Shown: positions 6,995-18,455, counted from the first letter of the stretch. The stretch is DNA of 60,332 nucleotides from Bacillus sp. CH30_1T (GCF_008364765.1 NZ_VTUY01000018.1:281-60612); one strand, 5' to 3'. Notes: generated by a model from the letters alone, not told the origin. Made by a program: numbers and translations.

Positions 6995-7741
6995 CTAATT
7001 ACAACCATAATCAACCTTCCACAGATATAACCCATGAGGAGGCGCTGTCTTTCCAGCTCTATTGCGATCCCGTGCTTCCAGTATTTCAGGGATCTCCTCT
7101 ACCGGTAAATCCCCGGAGCCTACTTCTAATAAGGTACCAACCAATATCCTGACCATATTGTATAAAAATCCATTTCCCACAAAAGAAAAAATGATTTCTC
7201 CTTCATGTTCTTGAATGTCAATATGGTGAATGGTTCTTACTTTGTCTTCAACTTCCGTCTTAGCTGAACAAAAACTCGTGAAGTCATGCTCCCCGATGAG
7301 ATGCCTTGCAGCAAGCTCCATATCCGTCACTGAAAGATCATACGGATAATGAAGGGCGAAGTGACGGTTAAACGGACTTCTCGACTCTCCCTTATAAACA
7401 CGGTAACGATATTCCTTCTGTACGACAGAGAACCTTGAGTGGAATTCAGTTGGAACAAACTCAGCTTCTTTAACGGTTATTTCATCCGGTAAGCGTGTGT
7501 TCAGCACGACCGGCCATTTCTCTTCAGGGATAGATAAGGATGTATCAAAATGAAAAACCTGACCGTTTGCATGAACACCAGCGTCGGTCCGGCCAGACCC
7601 GCTGATCCGAATCCGCTCGCCTTTATGGATAGTGGACAAGATGTCCTCTATGACGCCCTGGACGGTACGTTGATTGGGTTGTACTTGATAACCATGAAAA
7701 TACGTTCCATCATATGCGATGGTACATTTCACTCTCTGCAT
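6995..7741 (-). CDS. truA: tRNA pseudouridine(38-40) synthase TruA
   Basis: TruA isomerises uridines 38-40 in the anticodon arm of many tRNAs. 248 aa with the catalytic block SGSGRTDAGVHA (the Asp is the nucleophile) and the C-terminal GNGFLYNMVRI segment. The start is taken as the ATG at 7741, where CGGAG lies 8 nt upstream; an upstream GTG at 7750 overlaps that site. It follows ecfT by 13 nt and is last in the ecfA1-ecfA2-ecfT-truA unit. No classical terminator follows; the GC-rich repeat downstream may provide the 3' end. Confidence 0.96.
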   Translation of the reverse strand: MQRVKCTIAYDGTYFHGYQVQPNQRTVQGVIEDILSTIHKGERIRISGSGRTDAGVHANGQVFHFDTSLSIPEEKWPVVLNTRLPDEITVKEAEFVPTEFHSRFSVVQKEYRYRVYKGESRSPFNRHFALHYPYDLSVTDMELAARHLIGEHDFTSFCSAKTEVEDKVRTIHHIDIQEHEGEIIFSFVGNGFLYNMVRILVGTLLEVGSGDLPVEEIPEILEARDRNRAGKTAPPHGLYLWKVDYGCN

Positions 7742-7754
7742 ACACGACACTCCG

Positions 7755-8552
7755 TTATCCTCTGAAAATAATTAATACCGCTGTCAGGAGGGCAAGTACG
7801 ATTAACGCTCCCGTATCCTTCTTATGCCAGGATAACAGCCGGTATTTCGTCCTGCCCTCTCCACCTTGATACCCTCTTGCTTCCATGGCTGTTGCCAAGT
7901 CCTCTGCACGTTTAAAAGCACTGACGAAAAGAGGGATCAGTAAAGGGATGATGGCTTTGATCCGATCTTTAATGGGACCGGAAGAAAACTCAGCCCCCCT
8001 AGCAATTTGGGCCTTCATGATTTTATCCGTTTCCTCCATCAGAGTCGGAATGAACCTTAAGGAGATCGACATCATAAGGGCCAGCTCATGAACGGGAAAT
8101 TTCACTTTTTTCAATGGGTTCAAAAGCGTCTCGAGGCCATCCGTAATTGTGATGGGGGAGGTCGTCAGCGTTAATAAAGACGTGACGAGAATCAGATAAA
8201 AGAATCGTAAAGAAATAAATATTCCCTGCCTTAACCCCTCTTCATGAACAGATAATAAGCCTAAGTCCAGGATGACGGGGCCTTCCTTGGTGAAAAACAC
8301 GTGTAAAAAGAACGTAAACAGAATCAACCATAGGATAGGCTTCAATCCACCGATAATAAAACGCAAGGAAAGATTAGAAAGAATGAGTGCGCTAAACGTA
8401 AAAAGACCGAGCAATGCATACGTAACAAAATTATTTGCCAGAAAGACGACACATATAAATCCGAAGATAAATAATAGTTTTGCCCTCGGATCCATCTGAT
8501 GAAGGATGGATTTAGCGGGTACGTAGCGACCAAAGATCATCTTCTCCATCAT
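7755..8552 (-). CDS. ecfT: EcfT, energy-coupling factor transporter transmembrane subunit
   Basis: Membrane scaffold of the group II ECF vitamin and metal importer; it couples the EcfA1A2 ATPase to exchangeable substrate-binding S proteins encoded elsewhere. 265 aa with hydrophobic segments at about 28-60, 68-90, 105-130 and 240-262, and the coupling-helix ARG signatures (AQIARGAEF and AMEARGYQGG). The ATG overlaps the ecfA2 stop by 4 nt (ATGA), implying translational coupling. Confidence 0.95.
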   Translation of the reverse strand: MMEKMIFGRYVPAKSILHQMDPRAKLLFIFGFICVVFLANNFVTYALLGLFTFSALILSNLSLRFIIGGLKPILWLILFTFFLHVFFTKEGPVILDLGLLSVHEEGLRQGIFISLRFFYLILVTSLLTLTTSPITITDGLETLLNPLKKVKFPVHELALMMSISLRFIPTLMEETDKIMKAQIARGAEFSSGPIKDRIKAIIPLLIPLFVSAFKRAEDLATAMEARGYQGGEGRTKYRLLSWHKKDTGALIVLALLTAVLIIFRG

Positions 8553-9418
8553 AGGGCTTCACCTCCGTCCCTGACTCTACGGATGGATGAAGCTAATTCC
8601 TCTATCGTTAAACAGGTCTTCGGTAGCTTCTTCCCTGATTTGTGTTCAAATTGATATTGAAACCGAACGACGTCGGGCACGTCCAAACCCATCTCAAACA
8701 GTTCATCCGCCGAAGAGAATATCTCTTCAGGACTTCCTTTTCTCTTAAGACGGCCATTCTGCATGATCACAATCTCTTCTGCATAATGAGCAGCGTCTTC
8801 CATGCTATGGGTGACGAGAATGGTCGTCAGTCCTTTTTCTTTATGAAGCTCATAGAACATGTCCATGATTTCACGCTGACCCCTTGGATCGAGTCCAGCA
8901 GTAGGTTCATCGAGTACAATGACATCAGGGTTCATAGCAAGTACACCTGCAATGGCTACACGTCTCATTTGCCCTCCTGATAAATCAAAAGGGGATTTAT
9001 TAAGTACTTCCTCTGATAGTCCAACCTTTACGATCAGATTCTTCGCTCTTCTTATCGCTTCTTCTTCTGATACGCCAAAGTTCATTGGTCCGTAACAGAT
9101 GTCTTTAAGTACGGTTTCTTCAAACAACTGATGCTCAGGAAATTGAAAGACGATGCCTACCTTCTGTCTGACAGGCTTTAAGCTTTTTGCCTTTTGTTTG
9201 GCTTTTATTTGATGCTCTCCTACTTGGACAAGGCCCTCTGTAGGCTTTAACAGTCCGTTTAAATGCTGCAGGAGTGTTGATTTCCCTGAACCGGTGTGAC
9301 CGATCACCGCGAGAAATTGACCTGTTGGGATGGAAAGATTGATATCTTGAATGGCGAGTTTTTCGAATGGAGTGTTGAATGAATATCGGTATTCTACCTG
9401 TTGAAATGTGATTTGCAT
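8549..9418 (-). CDS. ecfA2: EcfA2, energy-coupling factor ATPase subunit
   Basis: ABC ATPase of the ECF module, 289 aa. Walker A GHTGSGKS (40-47), Q-loop in FQFPEHQLF (about 91-99), signature LSGGQ (146-150), Walker B VIVLDE (166-171) and the switch His in LVTHSMED. The FPEHQLFEETV segment is characteristic of EcfA2. Its start lies 25 nt inside the end of ecfA1, and its stop overlaps ecfT, so the three subunits appear translationally coupled. Confidence 0.96.
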   Translation of the reverse strand: MQITFQQVEYRYSFNTPFEKLAIQDINLSIPTGQFLAVIGHTGSGKSTLLQHLNGLLKPTEGLVQVGEHQIKAKQKAKSLKPVRQKVGIVFQFPEHQLFEETVLKDICYGPMNFGVSEEEAIRRAKNLIVKVGLSEEVLNKSPFDLSGGQMRRVAIAGVLAMNPDVIVLDEPTAGLDPRGQREIMDMFYELHKEKGLTTILVTHSMEDAAHYAEEIVIMQNGRLKRKGSPEEIFSSADELFEMGLDVPDVVRFQYQFEHKSGKKLPKTCLTIEELASSIRRVRDGGEAL

Positions 9419-10230
9419 AATTCATCCACCAACTCTTCTTCTGTAAAATATGTTTTTGACAAGGGTATACCTGCTTCTTTAAGGGCCCCAGTTAGCTTTA
9501 TTGTAAAAGGAGAATCCAGGCCCAGCTTGATTAACTCGTCCTCTAATAAGAAGATTTCTTCCGGGGTTCCTTCCTTAAAGACCATTCCTTGATTTAATAC
9601 AATCATTCGATCGGCTCTTGTTGCTTCTTCCAAATCATGGGTAATGGAGATCACTGTCAGGTTTTCTTCGTCTTTCAACTTGCGTACTGTTTCAAGAACT
9701 TCTTTTCTTCCTTTGGGATCAAGCATCGATGTCGCTTCATCTAAGATGATGATCGATGGCTGAAGAGCTACGACCCCGGCAATTGCTACACGCTGCTTTT
9801 GACCACCTGATAAATGGTGCGGCTCTTGATTAAGAAAATTCTCCATATGGACACTTTTTAAAGCATCATTGACTCGCTGTACCATTGATTCATAAGGTAC
9901 CCCATGGTTTTCTAACCCAAAAGCCACATCATCTTCTACTGTAGCACCAACAAATTGATTATCGGGATTCTGAAAGACCATACCCAGCTTTGAACGGATT
10001 TCCCAAATAGAGCTCTCCTCAAGAACGATACCGTCCACCGTTACCTTCCCCTTTTCAGGAAAATGAAGCCCATTCAACATTTTGGCAAGAGTCGACTTAC
10101 CGGATCCGTTATGACCGACAATCGCTAACCATTCACCTTGATTGACAGTCAGGCTAATGCCTTTAAGGGCGTAGGTATTCTGATCAGGGTATCTGAAATG
10201 TACATCGTCTACTTGAATGATTTCTTTCAA
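9394..10230 (-). CDS. ecfA1: EcfA1, energy-coupling factor ATPase subunit
   Basis: Partner ABC ATPase of EcfA2, 278 aa from the start chosen. Walker A GHNGSGKST, FQNPDNQFVGATV Q-loop region, LSGGQ, Walker B IIILDE and SITHDLEEA are all intact. The frame opens at a TTG (10239) only 1 nt after GAGGAGG, so the TTG three codons later, 9 nt from the ribosome site, is the more likely start (M-K-E-I-I-Q-V-D-D-V). First gene of ecfA1-ecfA2-ecfT-truA, preceded by the structured element at 10289-10413. Confidence 0.95.
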   Translation of the reverse strand: MKEIIQVDDVHFRYPDQNTYALKGISLTVNQGEWLAIVGHNGSGKSTLAKMLNGLHFPEKGKVTVDGIVLEESSIWEIRSKLGMVFQNPDNQFVGATVEDDVAFGLENHGVPYESMVQRVNDALKSVHMENFLNQEPHHLSGGQKQRVAIAGVVALQPSIIILDEATSMLDPKGRKEVLETVRKLKDEENLTVISITHDLEEATRADRMIVLNQGMVFKEGTPEEIFLLEDELIKLGLDSPFTIKLTGALKEAGIPLSKTYFTEEELVDELCKSHFNR

Positions 10231-10288
10231 TTTTTGCAACCTCCTCTACGCTCTTCATACTCAGCTCTGCTAAAAAATCTCTGCATAT

Positions 10289-10413
10289 AAAAAAAAGCCT
10301 GCACCCCGACCAAAGAAAAGAGAACTTTTCTTGTTCAACCATTGAACAGCTTCTATGAAAATAGAAGTTGGAAGGGGTGCACGAGCTAGACGAGTCAGCC
10401 GGAGCTGCTCATC
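10289..10413 (-). ncRNA. Candidate structured RNA with U-tract upstream of ecfA1
   Basis: On the minus strand the order is: a hairpin with a C(UCCG)G loop (10389-10413; one bulged A, one G-U pair); an 8-bp closing stem TGCACCCC/GGGGTGCA (10374-10381 with 10300-10307) enclosing three perfect hairpins of 7, 6 and 8 bp (10350-10367, 10333-10347, 10313-10332); then AGGC and eight T (10289-10296). The U-tract lies about 60 nt before the ecfA1 start. This looks like a small RNA or a leader attenuator. I recognise no known family; no T-box sequence or known riboswitch core is visible. No promoter was identified for it. Confidence 0.5.
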
Positions 10414-10448
10414 GTAACGCTCTGCTTTTCATCAACATGCACTTATAC

Positions 10449-10491
10449 AAAAAGGGCAAAGAAGCAGTTAAGGATTAACTGTCCTGCCCTT
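10449..10491 (-). terminator. Terminator of the S10-spc-alpha cluster after rplQ
   Basis: On the minus strand AAGGGCA...TGCCCTTTTT encloses CAGTTAA/TTAACTG, giving a two-part stem ending in five T. It begins about 22 nt after the rplQ stop. Confidence 0.88.
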
Positions 10492-10512
10492 AATGTTAGA
10501 AGTCACGAATTA

Positions 10513-10899
<387 letters not shown>

Positions 10900-10921
10900 C
10901 TATATATGAAAGAAGATGTTA

Positions 10922-11866
10922 TCAGTCGTCTTTACGTAAGCCAAGTCCAAGGTCTTCAAGTTTAACTTTAACCTCTTCAAGTGATTTACGTCCTAAGTTA
11001 CGCACTTTCATCATATCTTCTTCTGTCTTGTTAGCAAGCTCTTGAACAGTATTGATTCCAGCACGCTTCAGGCAGTTATAAGAACGAACAGAAAGATCTA
11101 ATTCTTCGATCGTCATCTCAAGAACTTTCTCTTTTTGGTCTTCTTCTTTTTCTACCATGATTTCAGCATTCTGCGCTTCATCTGTAAGGCCAACGAAAAT
11201 ATTTAAGTGTTCTGTTAGAATCTTAGCACCTAAAGAAATCGCTTCTTTTGGTCCAATACTTCCATCAGTCCATACATCAAGAGAAAGTTTATCGTAGTTA
11301 GTCATTTGACCAACACGAGTATTTTCTATTTGATAGTTAACGCGTGAAACTGGAGTGTAAATAGAATCGATTGGGATCACGCCAATAGGAAGATCCTCAC
11401 GTTTGTTCTGGTCTGCTGGTCTGTATCCACGTCCACGTGATGCGCTTAAACGCACACGGAAGTGTCCACTCTTAGATAATGTTGCGATGTGTAAATCAGG
11501 ATTTAACACTTCTACATCACTATCATGAGTAATATCAGCAGCCGTTACAACTCCTTCGCCCTGTACATCAATTTCTAGCGTTTTTTCTTCATCAGAGTAG
11601 ATCTTTAACGCTAACTTCTTGATATTCAAAATGATGGATGTGACATCCTCTACGACGCCTTCAATTGTTGAAAACTCATGCAGTACTCCATCTATTTGAA
11701 TAGATGTGACAGCAGCACCTGGGAGTGACGATAGTAGGATACGACGTAAGGAGTTACCCAAAGTTGTACCATATCCACGCTCAAGTGGTTCTACGACGAA
11801 CTTTCCATATGTGGCATCATCGCTGATCTCAACCGTTTCAATTTTTGGCTTTTCAATTTCGATCAT
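10922..11866 (-). CDS. rpoA: RNA polymerase alpha subunit
   Basis: Alpha subunit, 314 aa, which dimerises to seed RNA polymerase assembly. The N-terminal domain (about 1-230) includes [20 protein letters not shown]. The C-terminal domain, from about residue 245 ([20 protein letters not shown], then [12 protein letters not shown]), binds UP-element DNA and regulators such as Spx. Full length and canonical. It is separated from rpsK by 171 nt, the largest gap in the alpha operon, which contains a TATAAT and may hold an extra promoter. Confidence 0.98.
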   Translation of the reverse strand: MIEIEKPKIETVEISDDATYGKFVVEPLERGYGTTLGNSLRRILLSSLPGAAVTSIQIDGVLHEFSTIEGVVEDVTSIILNIKKLALKIYSDEEKTLEIDVQGEGVVTAADITHDSDVEVLNPDLHIATLSKSGHFRVRLSASRGRGYRPADQNKREDLPIGVIPIDSIYTPVSRVNYQIENTRVGQMTNYDKLSLDVWTDGSIGPKEAISLGAKILTEHLNIFVGLTDEAQNAEIMVEKEEDQKEKVLEMTIEELDLSVRSYNCLKRAGINTVQELANKTEEDMMKVRNLGRKSLEEVKVKLEDLGLGLRKDD

Positions 11867-12002
11867 TAATATTTACCCTCCTTCAAAACGTCGAAACTCC
11901 GGGCTAAATAAGTTAAAGTCCGAAATTCCCCATGTTTACGTTCCCTATTGTGCACCAACAACTGGTTACTTTTCTGAATGAACGTATCTTGTATCATATC
12001 CC

Positions 12003-12008
12003 ATTATA
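12003..12008 (-). promoter_or_regulatory. Possible internal promoter -10 before rpoA
   Basis: A perfect TATAAT on the minus strand lies in the long rpsK-rpoA gap, about 135 nt before the rpoA ATG. No good -35 is visible (GTATAA at 17 nt), so this is a weak call that would let RpoA and L17 be made independently. Confidence 0.3.
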
Positions 12009-12037
12009 GACAACGATACAAAATTTATACAGAAAAA

Positions 12038-12445
<408 letters not shown>

Positions 12446-12452
12446 TTACCTA

Positions 12453-12818
12453 TTATTTTTTCTTGTTAGCTACAGTCTTACGAGGACCTTTACGTGTACG
12501 AGCATTGTTCTTCGTATGTTGTCCACGAACAGGTAGTCCACGACGGTGACGAAGACCGCGGTATGAACCGATTTCCATAAGACGTTTGATGTTTAGTGAT
12601 ACTTCACGACGAAGATCACCTTCTACTTTTAATTTATCAACGATATCACGAATCTTTCCTAGTTCGTCGTCAGTTAGATCGCGAACGCGAGTATCCTCAG
12701 ATACACCAGCTTCAGATAAGATTTTCGCTGCAGTATTTTTACCAATACCGTAGATGTATGTTAATGAAATGACAACACGTTTGTCACGTGGAATGTCTAC
12801 ACCAGCAATACGTGCCAT
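12453..12818 (-). CDS. rpsM: 30S ribosomal protein S13
   Basis: S13 of the 30S head, which contacts L5 across the subunit bridge and P-site tRNA with its basic tail. 121 aa, beginning [20 protein letters not shown] with the helix-two-turn-helix region [13 protein letters not shown], and ending [15 protein letters not shown]. It follows rpmJ by 24 nt. Confidence 0.98.
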   Translation of the reverse strand: MARIAGVDIPRDKRVVISLTYIYGIGKNTAAKILSEAGVSEDTRVRDLTDDELGKIRDIVDKLKVEGDLRREVSLNIKRLMEIGSYRGLRHRRGLPVRGQHTKNNARTRKGPRKTVANKKK

Positions 12819-12842
12819 AGTGATAGCGCACCTCCTTTAAGA

Positions 12843-12962
<120 letters not shown>

Positions 12963-12994
12963 CTAACCTCCTTAATAGTACGGAGTGCAATAGA

Positions 12995-13213
12995 TTATTT
13001 ATAACGATAAGTGATTCTACCACGAGTTAAGTCATACGGTGATAATTCTACTGTTACCTTGTCACCAGGTAGGATACGAATGAAATGCATACGGATCTTT
13101 CCTGAAACATGTGCCAGTACTGTATGACCATTTTCTAATTCTACCTTAAACATCGCATTGGGCAAAGTCTCCGCGACCTTACCTTCAACTTCAATTACAT
13201 CATCCTTAGCCAT
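12995..13213 (-). CDS. infA: Translation initiation factor IF-1
   Basis: IF-1, 72 aa from the ATG at 13213, an S1-like OB fold that occupies the 30S A site during initiation. It begins [20 protein letters not shown] and ends [12 protein letters not shown]. The frame is open further upstream to 13240, but GGGAG about 9 nt before 13213 and family alignment fix the start. The first codons overlap the end of the KOW-protein gene by 8 nt. Confidence 0.97.
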   Translation of the reverse strand: MAKDDVIEVEGKVAETLPNAMFKVELENGHTVLAHVSGKIRMHFIRILPGDKVTVELSPYDLTRGRITYRYK

Positions 13214-13529
13214 CGAACATGTCTCCCTTCTTCTCATCATTTAAAACTTCGTTAACAAACTTTGAAACAGCATAACGCAGTTTACCGTTCGTAACTCTTC
13301 CTGTTTCTATAATACTGTTTTGAACTTCTGGAGAAACATAGTCACACAAGTGAAGATGAGCGATGTTCTTTCGCTTGGCGCGATCAAACTTTCTTCGATC
13401 TCCATCTGCTATGAGTACAAAACGTTCATCCAATTGCTGAACAACGACCGAGTAGCTTCCTGTTTCTCTCCCTTTAAGGGTTTGAACAATCTGGCCTATC
13501 CTCGGAATCGTCGAATCTGACTCGATCAA
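13206..13529 (-). CDS. ybzG: KOW-domain RNA-binding protein (L14e/L6e-like)
   Basis: Small KOW-type protein found between map and infA in Bacilli. Function is not established; resemblance to eukaryotic L14e suggests RNA binding. Visible blocks are [19 protein letters not shown] (KOW-like), [15 protein letters not shown] and [17 protein letters not shown]. The frame opens at a GTG directly after the map stop (13544), but AAGGTGAT then lies at the right distance before a TTG at 13527-13529, which I prefer (about 107 aa). Both starts remain possible. The 3' end overlaps infA. Confidence 0.85.
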   Translation of the reverse strand: MIESDSTIPRIGQIVQTLKGRETGSYSVVVQQLDERFVLIADGDRRKFDRAKRKNIAHLHLCDYVSPEVQNSIIETGRVTNGKLRYAVSKFVNEVLNDEKKGDMFDG

Positions 13530-13544
13530 TCCAATCACCTTCAC

Positions 13545-14290
13545 TTAGGCTTTCGTCAATATCTCATAGCCGTCTTCAGTAATTGCAATGGTGTGTTCAA
13601 AGTGAGCACACATTTTATCATCTACTGTGACGACTGTCCAGTTATCTGATAACGTTCTAACATATCGACTTCCTGCATTAACCATTGGTTCAATAGCCAG
13701 TACCATGCCAGGCTTTAAACGAGGACCTTTGTTGGGTGGTCCATAATGAGGAATTTGCGGATCCTCATGTAAGTCTTGACCAACTCCGTGCCCCACATAC
13801 TCTCTAACGATAGAAAAGCCATTAGCCTCAACAAATGTTTGTATACTATGAGAGATATTCGACAGACGCTCGCCTGGTTTAGCTTCCTTAAGTCCCAGAA
13901 ATAACGATTCTTCCGTAACATCCAGAAGCTTCTGGGTTTCATCATCTATTGTTCCAACTGGATATGTCCAAGCTGAGTCACCGTGATAACCGTTATACTT
14001 AGCACCGATATCGATGCTGATTATATCGCCATCCTTTAAAACCCGATCGCCCGGAATTCCATGAACCAACTCATTGTTGACGGAAGCACAGATGCTGCCA
14101 CGAAACCCATTATACCCTTTAAAAGATGGAATTGCATCATGTTTACGAATGAATTTTTCAGCAATTGCATCCAATTCCTTCGTCGATATTCCCGGAGAAA
14201 TATGCTTTTGCAATTCCGCATGAGTTAATGCCACAATCTTTCCAGCTTGCCGCATAATCTCAATCTCTCTCGGAGTTTTAGAAATGATCA

Positions 14291-14291
<1 letters not shown>
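13545..14291 (-). CDS. map: Methionine aminopeptidase, type I
   Basis: Removes the initiator Met from nascent proteins. 248 aa, pita-bread fold. Metal-ligand motifs are visible: [14 protein letters not shown] (two Asp), [12 protein letters not shown] (His), LAIEPMV (Glu) and [11 protein letters not shown] (Glu). The ATG shares one base with the adk stop (TAATG), with GGAGG 9 nt upstream inside adk, so translation is coupled to adk. Confidence 0.98.
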
Positions 14292-14962
<671 letters not shown>

Positions 14963-15004
14963 CTATAAAATGGCTTCAGGAACAATACGTTCCCGAAAAC
15001 CCTC

Positions 15005-16297
15005 TTATTTAATAAATCCTTTGTAGTGACGTTTCACTAACTGCGCTTCCAGTTGCTTCATTGTCTCAAGTGCAACCCCTACTACGATGAGTAAGCTTGT
15101 TCCACCGATTTGAGCTGCAGGAGGTAATCCCGCAAAGTTAATGAAGAAAACAGGAAGAATAGAGATGACAGCTAAGAAGATTGCCCCAACAAATGTTAGA
15201 CGATACAGAACGCGAGTGAGATACTCTTGTGTGGTTTTACCTGGACGAATACCAGGGATATATCCACCTTGCTTCTTCAAGTTTTCAGCCATTTGTTCTG
15301 GATTCACTTGAATGAAAGCATAGAAATACGTAAAGGCAACGATCAGAGCTACATAGATGATCATACCAACTGGTTTAGTGTAATCAAAGATGTACTGAAT
15401 AGTACTTGTCACATCATTTTCTCCGAAGAAAGATGAAATGGTCTGTGGTGTGATTATGAAAGATATCGCAAAGATAACTGGAATAACACCCGCAGCATTT
15501 ACCTTTAACGGTAGATGTGTTGATTGTCCACCAACCGGACTACGCCCCACTAAACGTTTTGCATATTGAATCGGAATTTTACGAAGTGCTTGTTGAATAA
15601 ACACGACACCAACAACGATTGCAATAACTGCTAAAACAAGAAGTGCAAGAACCACAATTCGAAGGAAGAGCTGTTCGCCTGCCCCTTCAATTTGTTGAGC
15701 ATAGATTTGGTTTACTGTGTTAGGGATAGCAGCAACGATACCTGCAAAGATCAGGATCGAAATACCATTCCCTACACCTTTAGCTGTGATTTGTTCACCT
15801 AACCACATAAGAAAAGCCGTACCAGCTGTTAGAACTAACGCTATTAGTAGGTACGTACTAACTCCTGGGCTTTGGATAAGCATTCCACCATATATTCTAT
15901 TGAAACCATAGGACATACCTAAAGCTTGGATAAATCCGAGAACGATGGTGAAATAACGTGTGAACTGAGCTAATTTTCGGCGTCCGACTTCACCTTGCTT
16001 AGACCACTCTGTAAACTTCGGAACAACATCCATTTGCAGGAGTTGTACGATGATAGAAGCGGTAATGTAAGGCATAATTCCCATCGCAAAGATGGAGAAG
16101 TTTTGCAGTGCACCGCCACCAAATGTATTCAGGAATCCGAGAATCCCTGCCTGGTCTTGCATTTTCAATACATTAGCGTCTACGTTTGGCACCGGAATGA
16201 AGGTACCAAGACGGAAGACTATTAACATTAGAAGGGTGAAAATAATTTTATTTCTTATATCACCCACGCGCATAAAATTGGAGATAGTTTGAAACAT
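15005..16297 (-). CDS. secY: SecY, preprotein translocase channel subunit
   Basis: Main channel of the Sec translocon, 430 aa with ten predicted membrane helices. Family landmarks are FRLGTFIPVPNVDANVL near the start, NGISILIFAGI, and the C5 loop region YTYFYAF-like FTYFYAFIQVNPEQMAENL with GIRPGKTTQEYL (plug/SecA contact loops). Its ATG shares one base with the rplO stop (TAATG), so it is translationally coupled to L15. Confidence 0.98.
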   Translation of the reverse strand: MFQTISNFMRVGDIRNKIIFTLLMLIVFRLGTFIPVPNVDANVLKMQDQAGILGFLNTFGGGALQNFSIFAMGIMPYITASIIVQLLQMDVVPKFTEWSKQGEVGRRKLAQFTRYFTIVLGFIQALGMSYGFNRIYGGMLIQSPGVSTYLLIALVLTAGTAFLMWLGEQITAKGVGNGISILIFAGIVAAIPNTVNQIYAQQIEGAGEQLFLRIVVLALLVLAVIAIVVGVVFIQQALRKIPIQYAKRLVGRSPVGGQSTHLPLKVNAAGVIPVIFAISFIITPQTISSFFGENDVTSTIQYIFDYTKPVGMIIYVALIVAFTYFYAFIQVNPEQMAENLKKQGGYIPGIRPGKTTQEYLTRVLYRLTFVGAIFLAVISILPVFFINFAGLPPAAQIGGTSLLIVVGVALETMKQLEAQLVKRHYKGFIK

Positions 16298-16737
16298 TAG
16301 ATCACCTCGGATGTACCGCCAGCAGCTTCGATAGCTTCTTTAGCAGTGGTTGAGAATTTTTGTGCTTTTACTGTAAGCTTTTTCTCGATTGAACCTTTAC
16401 CAAGAATCTTAATTCCCGCTTTTTCGTTACTCACTACGCCAGTTTCTACAAGTAGAGCTGGAGTAACTTCTGTACCATCTTCGAAGCGATTCAATGCGTC
16501 AAGGTTGACGATTGCATATTCTTTACGATTGATGTTCGTGAATCCACGTTTAGGTAGACGTTGGAATAATGGTGTTTGACCACCCTCAAAGCCAGGACGA
16601 GTTCCGCCACCTGAACGAGCGTTTTGTCCTTTATGACCTTTACCAGAAGTCTTTCCATTACCTGAACCAATACCACGTCCTACACGATTGCGGACCTTAC
16701 GTGAACCTTCTGTAGGCTTTAACTCATGTAATTTCAT
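16297..16737 (-). CDS. rplO: 50S ribosomal protein L15
   Basis: L15, 146 aa. The N terminus is the typical extended Gly/Lys/Arg tail ([20 protein letters not shown]), which threads into 23S rRNA, followed by the globular part ending [15 protein letters not shown]. It is 32 nt after rpmD and overlaps secY by one base. Confidence 0.98.
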   Translation of the reverse strand: MKLHELKPTEGSRKVRNRVGRGIGSGNGKTSGKGHKGQNARSGGGTRPGFEGGQTPLFQRLPKRGFTNINRKEYAIVNLDALNRFEDGTEVTPALLVETGVVSNEKAGIKILGKGSIEKKLTVKAQKFSTTAKEAIEAAGGTSEVI

Positions 16738-16769
16738 GTCGGCACCTCCTTTTTTTCGAAAGAAATCGA

Positions 16770-16952
16770 TTATTTTTCTGTAACCGTTACAAGGTGAGCA
16801 ACTTTGTTGATCATACCGCGGATAGCAGCATTATCTTGTTGTTCAACTGTTTGATGCATTTTGCGAAGTCCTAAAGCTTCAACAGTTTTACGTTGATCTT
16901 GTGGACGTCCAATTGTACTGCGAGTGAGGGTAATTTCTAGTTTGTTAGCCAT
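16770..16952 (-). CDS. rpmD: 50S ribosomal protein L30
   Basis: L30, 60 aa, full length. [20 protein letters not shown] is the family signature. It lies 13 nt after rpsE and 32 nt before rplO, as expected in the spc operon. Confidence 0.97.
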   Translation of the reverse strand: MANKLEITLTRSTIGRPQDQRKTVEALGLRKMHQTVEQQDNAAIRGMINKVAHLVTVTEK

Positions 16953-16965
16953 CGTTATCCCTCCC

Positions 16966-17466
16966 TTATCCTAATATCTCTTCTACTGATTTACCACGTA
17001 ATTTTGCAACGTCTTCAGCACGCTTTAATTGTTTTAAACCTTCGATAGTAGCGCGAACCATGTTAATTGGAGTGTTAGATCCTAAAGATTTAGATAGGAT
17101 ATCTTGAACACCAGCTAATTCAAGTACGGCACGAACAGGTCCACCAGCAATAATTCCTGTACCCGCAGAAGCAGGTTTGATCAGAATTTGACCAGCACCA
17201 AATCGTCCAGTTACTAGGTGAGGTGTTGTACCATCAACCATAGGAACTTCAATTAGATTTTTCTTCGCATCTTCAATCGCTTTACGGATTGCATCAGGTA
17301 CTTCCTGAGCTTTACCAGTTCCGAAACCAACGTGACCGTTTTTGTCGCCTACTACTACAAGAGCAGCGAAACGGAAACGACGTCCACCTTTAACAACTTT
17401 CGCAACACGATTGATTGTAACTACGCGTTCTTCAAATTCTAGTTTACTTGGATCAATACGACGCAT
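16966..17466 (-). CDS. rpsE: 30S ribosomal protein S5
   Basis: S5, 166 aa, involved in decoding fidelity and mRNA entry. N-terminal double-stranded-RNA-binding-like domain [21 protein letters not shown], then [20 protein letters not shown] and the C-terminal helix ending VEEILG. 23 nt after rplR. Confidence 0.98.
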   Translation of the reverse strand: MRRIDPSKLEFEERVVTINRVAKVVKGGRRFRFAALVVVGDKNGHVGFGTGKAQEVPDAIRKAIEDAKKNLIEVPMVDGTTPHLVTGRFGAGQILIKPASAGTGIIAGGPVRAVLELAGVQDILSKSLGSNTPINMVRATIEGLKQLKRAEDVAKLRGKSVEEILG

Positions 17467-17489
17467 CTGGATTGTCCCTCCTTTTTTTA

Positions 17490-17852
17490 TTAAAATTCTA
17501 AGCCGTTTTCACGAGCTGCTTCAGCTAAAGCTTTGATACGGCCATGATATAAATATCCTCCACGGTCAAATACCACGGATTTCATTCCTTTATCTACTGC
17601 ACGTTTCGCTACTAGTTCTCCAACTTTTGCTGCTGCATCGATAGTAGCAGCTGAGTCTAGATCGAAATCTTTATCTTGAGAAGATGCACTTGCTAGAGTA
17701 ACACCGTTCACGTCATCGATAAGTTGAGCGTAGATATTTTTGTTAGAACGGAAAACGTTCAAACGAGGACGAGTTTCAGTTCCAGTAATTTTTGAACGGA
17801 CACGAGCATGTCTCTTCTTACGTGTTTTGTTCTTATCTGGCTTAGTAATCAC
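17490..17852 (-). CDS. rplR: 50S ribosomal protein L18
   Basis: L18, 120 aa, which binds 5S rRNA in the central protuberance. It begins with a basic tail ([19 protein letters not shown]), has [18 protein letters not shown] and ends [15 protein letters not shown]. The start codon is GTG with AGGAG upstream. 33 nt after rplF. Confidence 0.97.
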   Translation of the reverse strand: MITKPDKNKTRKKRHARVRSKITGTETRPRLNVFRSNKNIYAQLIDDVNGVTLASASSQDKDFDLDSAATIDAAAKVGELVAKRAVDKGMKSVVFDRGGYLYHGRIKALAEAARENGLEF

Positions 17853-17885
17853 CTACGGTCACTCCTTTCTTTTGCCTACGCGGCA

Positions 17886-18425
17886 TTATTTACCTGTTTT
17901 ACCTTCTTTACGACGAACATATTCACCTTCGTAGCGAATACCTTTTCCTTTGTAAGGCTCAGGAGAGCGTACAGCACGAATGTTTGCAGCTAATGCTCCA
18001 ACACGTTCTTTATCGATACCTTTGATAGATATCTTTGTGTTTGCCGGTACTTCGATCTCGATACCTTGTTCTGGTTCGATCTCAACTGGGTGAGAGTAAC
18101 CAACGTTAAGTACAAGCTTAGTACCTTGTTTTTGAGCACGGTAACCTACACCGACAAGCTCAAGATTTCTTTGGAATCCTTTAGATACACCTTCAACCAT
18201 GTTCGCGATTAGGGCACGAGTTGTACCGTGTAACGCGCGGTGTTCTTTTGCATCAGAAGGGCGAGTAACTGTTGCTACGTTTCCTTCTAATTCTACTTTA
18301 ATATCAGAATTGAATGTACGAGAAAGTTCCCCTTTAGGTCCTTTTACAGTTACAGTGTTATCTTCACCTACTGTTAGAGTAACGTCAGATGGAATTTCGA
18401 TTGGTAGTTTTCCTACACGTGACAT
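17886..18425 (-). CDS. rplF: 50S ribosomal protein L6
   Basis: L6, 179 aa, near the factor-binding site. Two related alpha/beta repeats; the C-terminal signature [20 protein letters not shown] is intact. It follows rpsH by 30 nt. Confidence 0.98.
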   Translation of the reverse strand: MSRVGKLPIEIPSDVTLTVGEDNTVTVKGPKGELSRTFNSDIKVELEGNVATVTRPSDAKEHRALHGTTRALIANMVEGVSKGFQRNLELVGVGYRAQKQGTKLVLNVGYSHPVEIEPEQGIEIEVPANTKISIKGIDKERVGALAANIRAVRSPEPYKGKGIRYEGEYVRRKEGKTGK

Positions 18426-18455
18426 CCTGTTGCACCTCCATTCATATAAAAAATA

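Noticed and set aside
10300..10381. Possible tRNA because of cloverleaf-like fold
   Set aside because: Loop sizes (3-4 nt), lack of a 7-nt anticodon loop, no TTC-loop consensus and no CCA context; it is not a tRNA.
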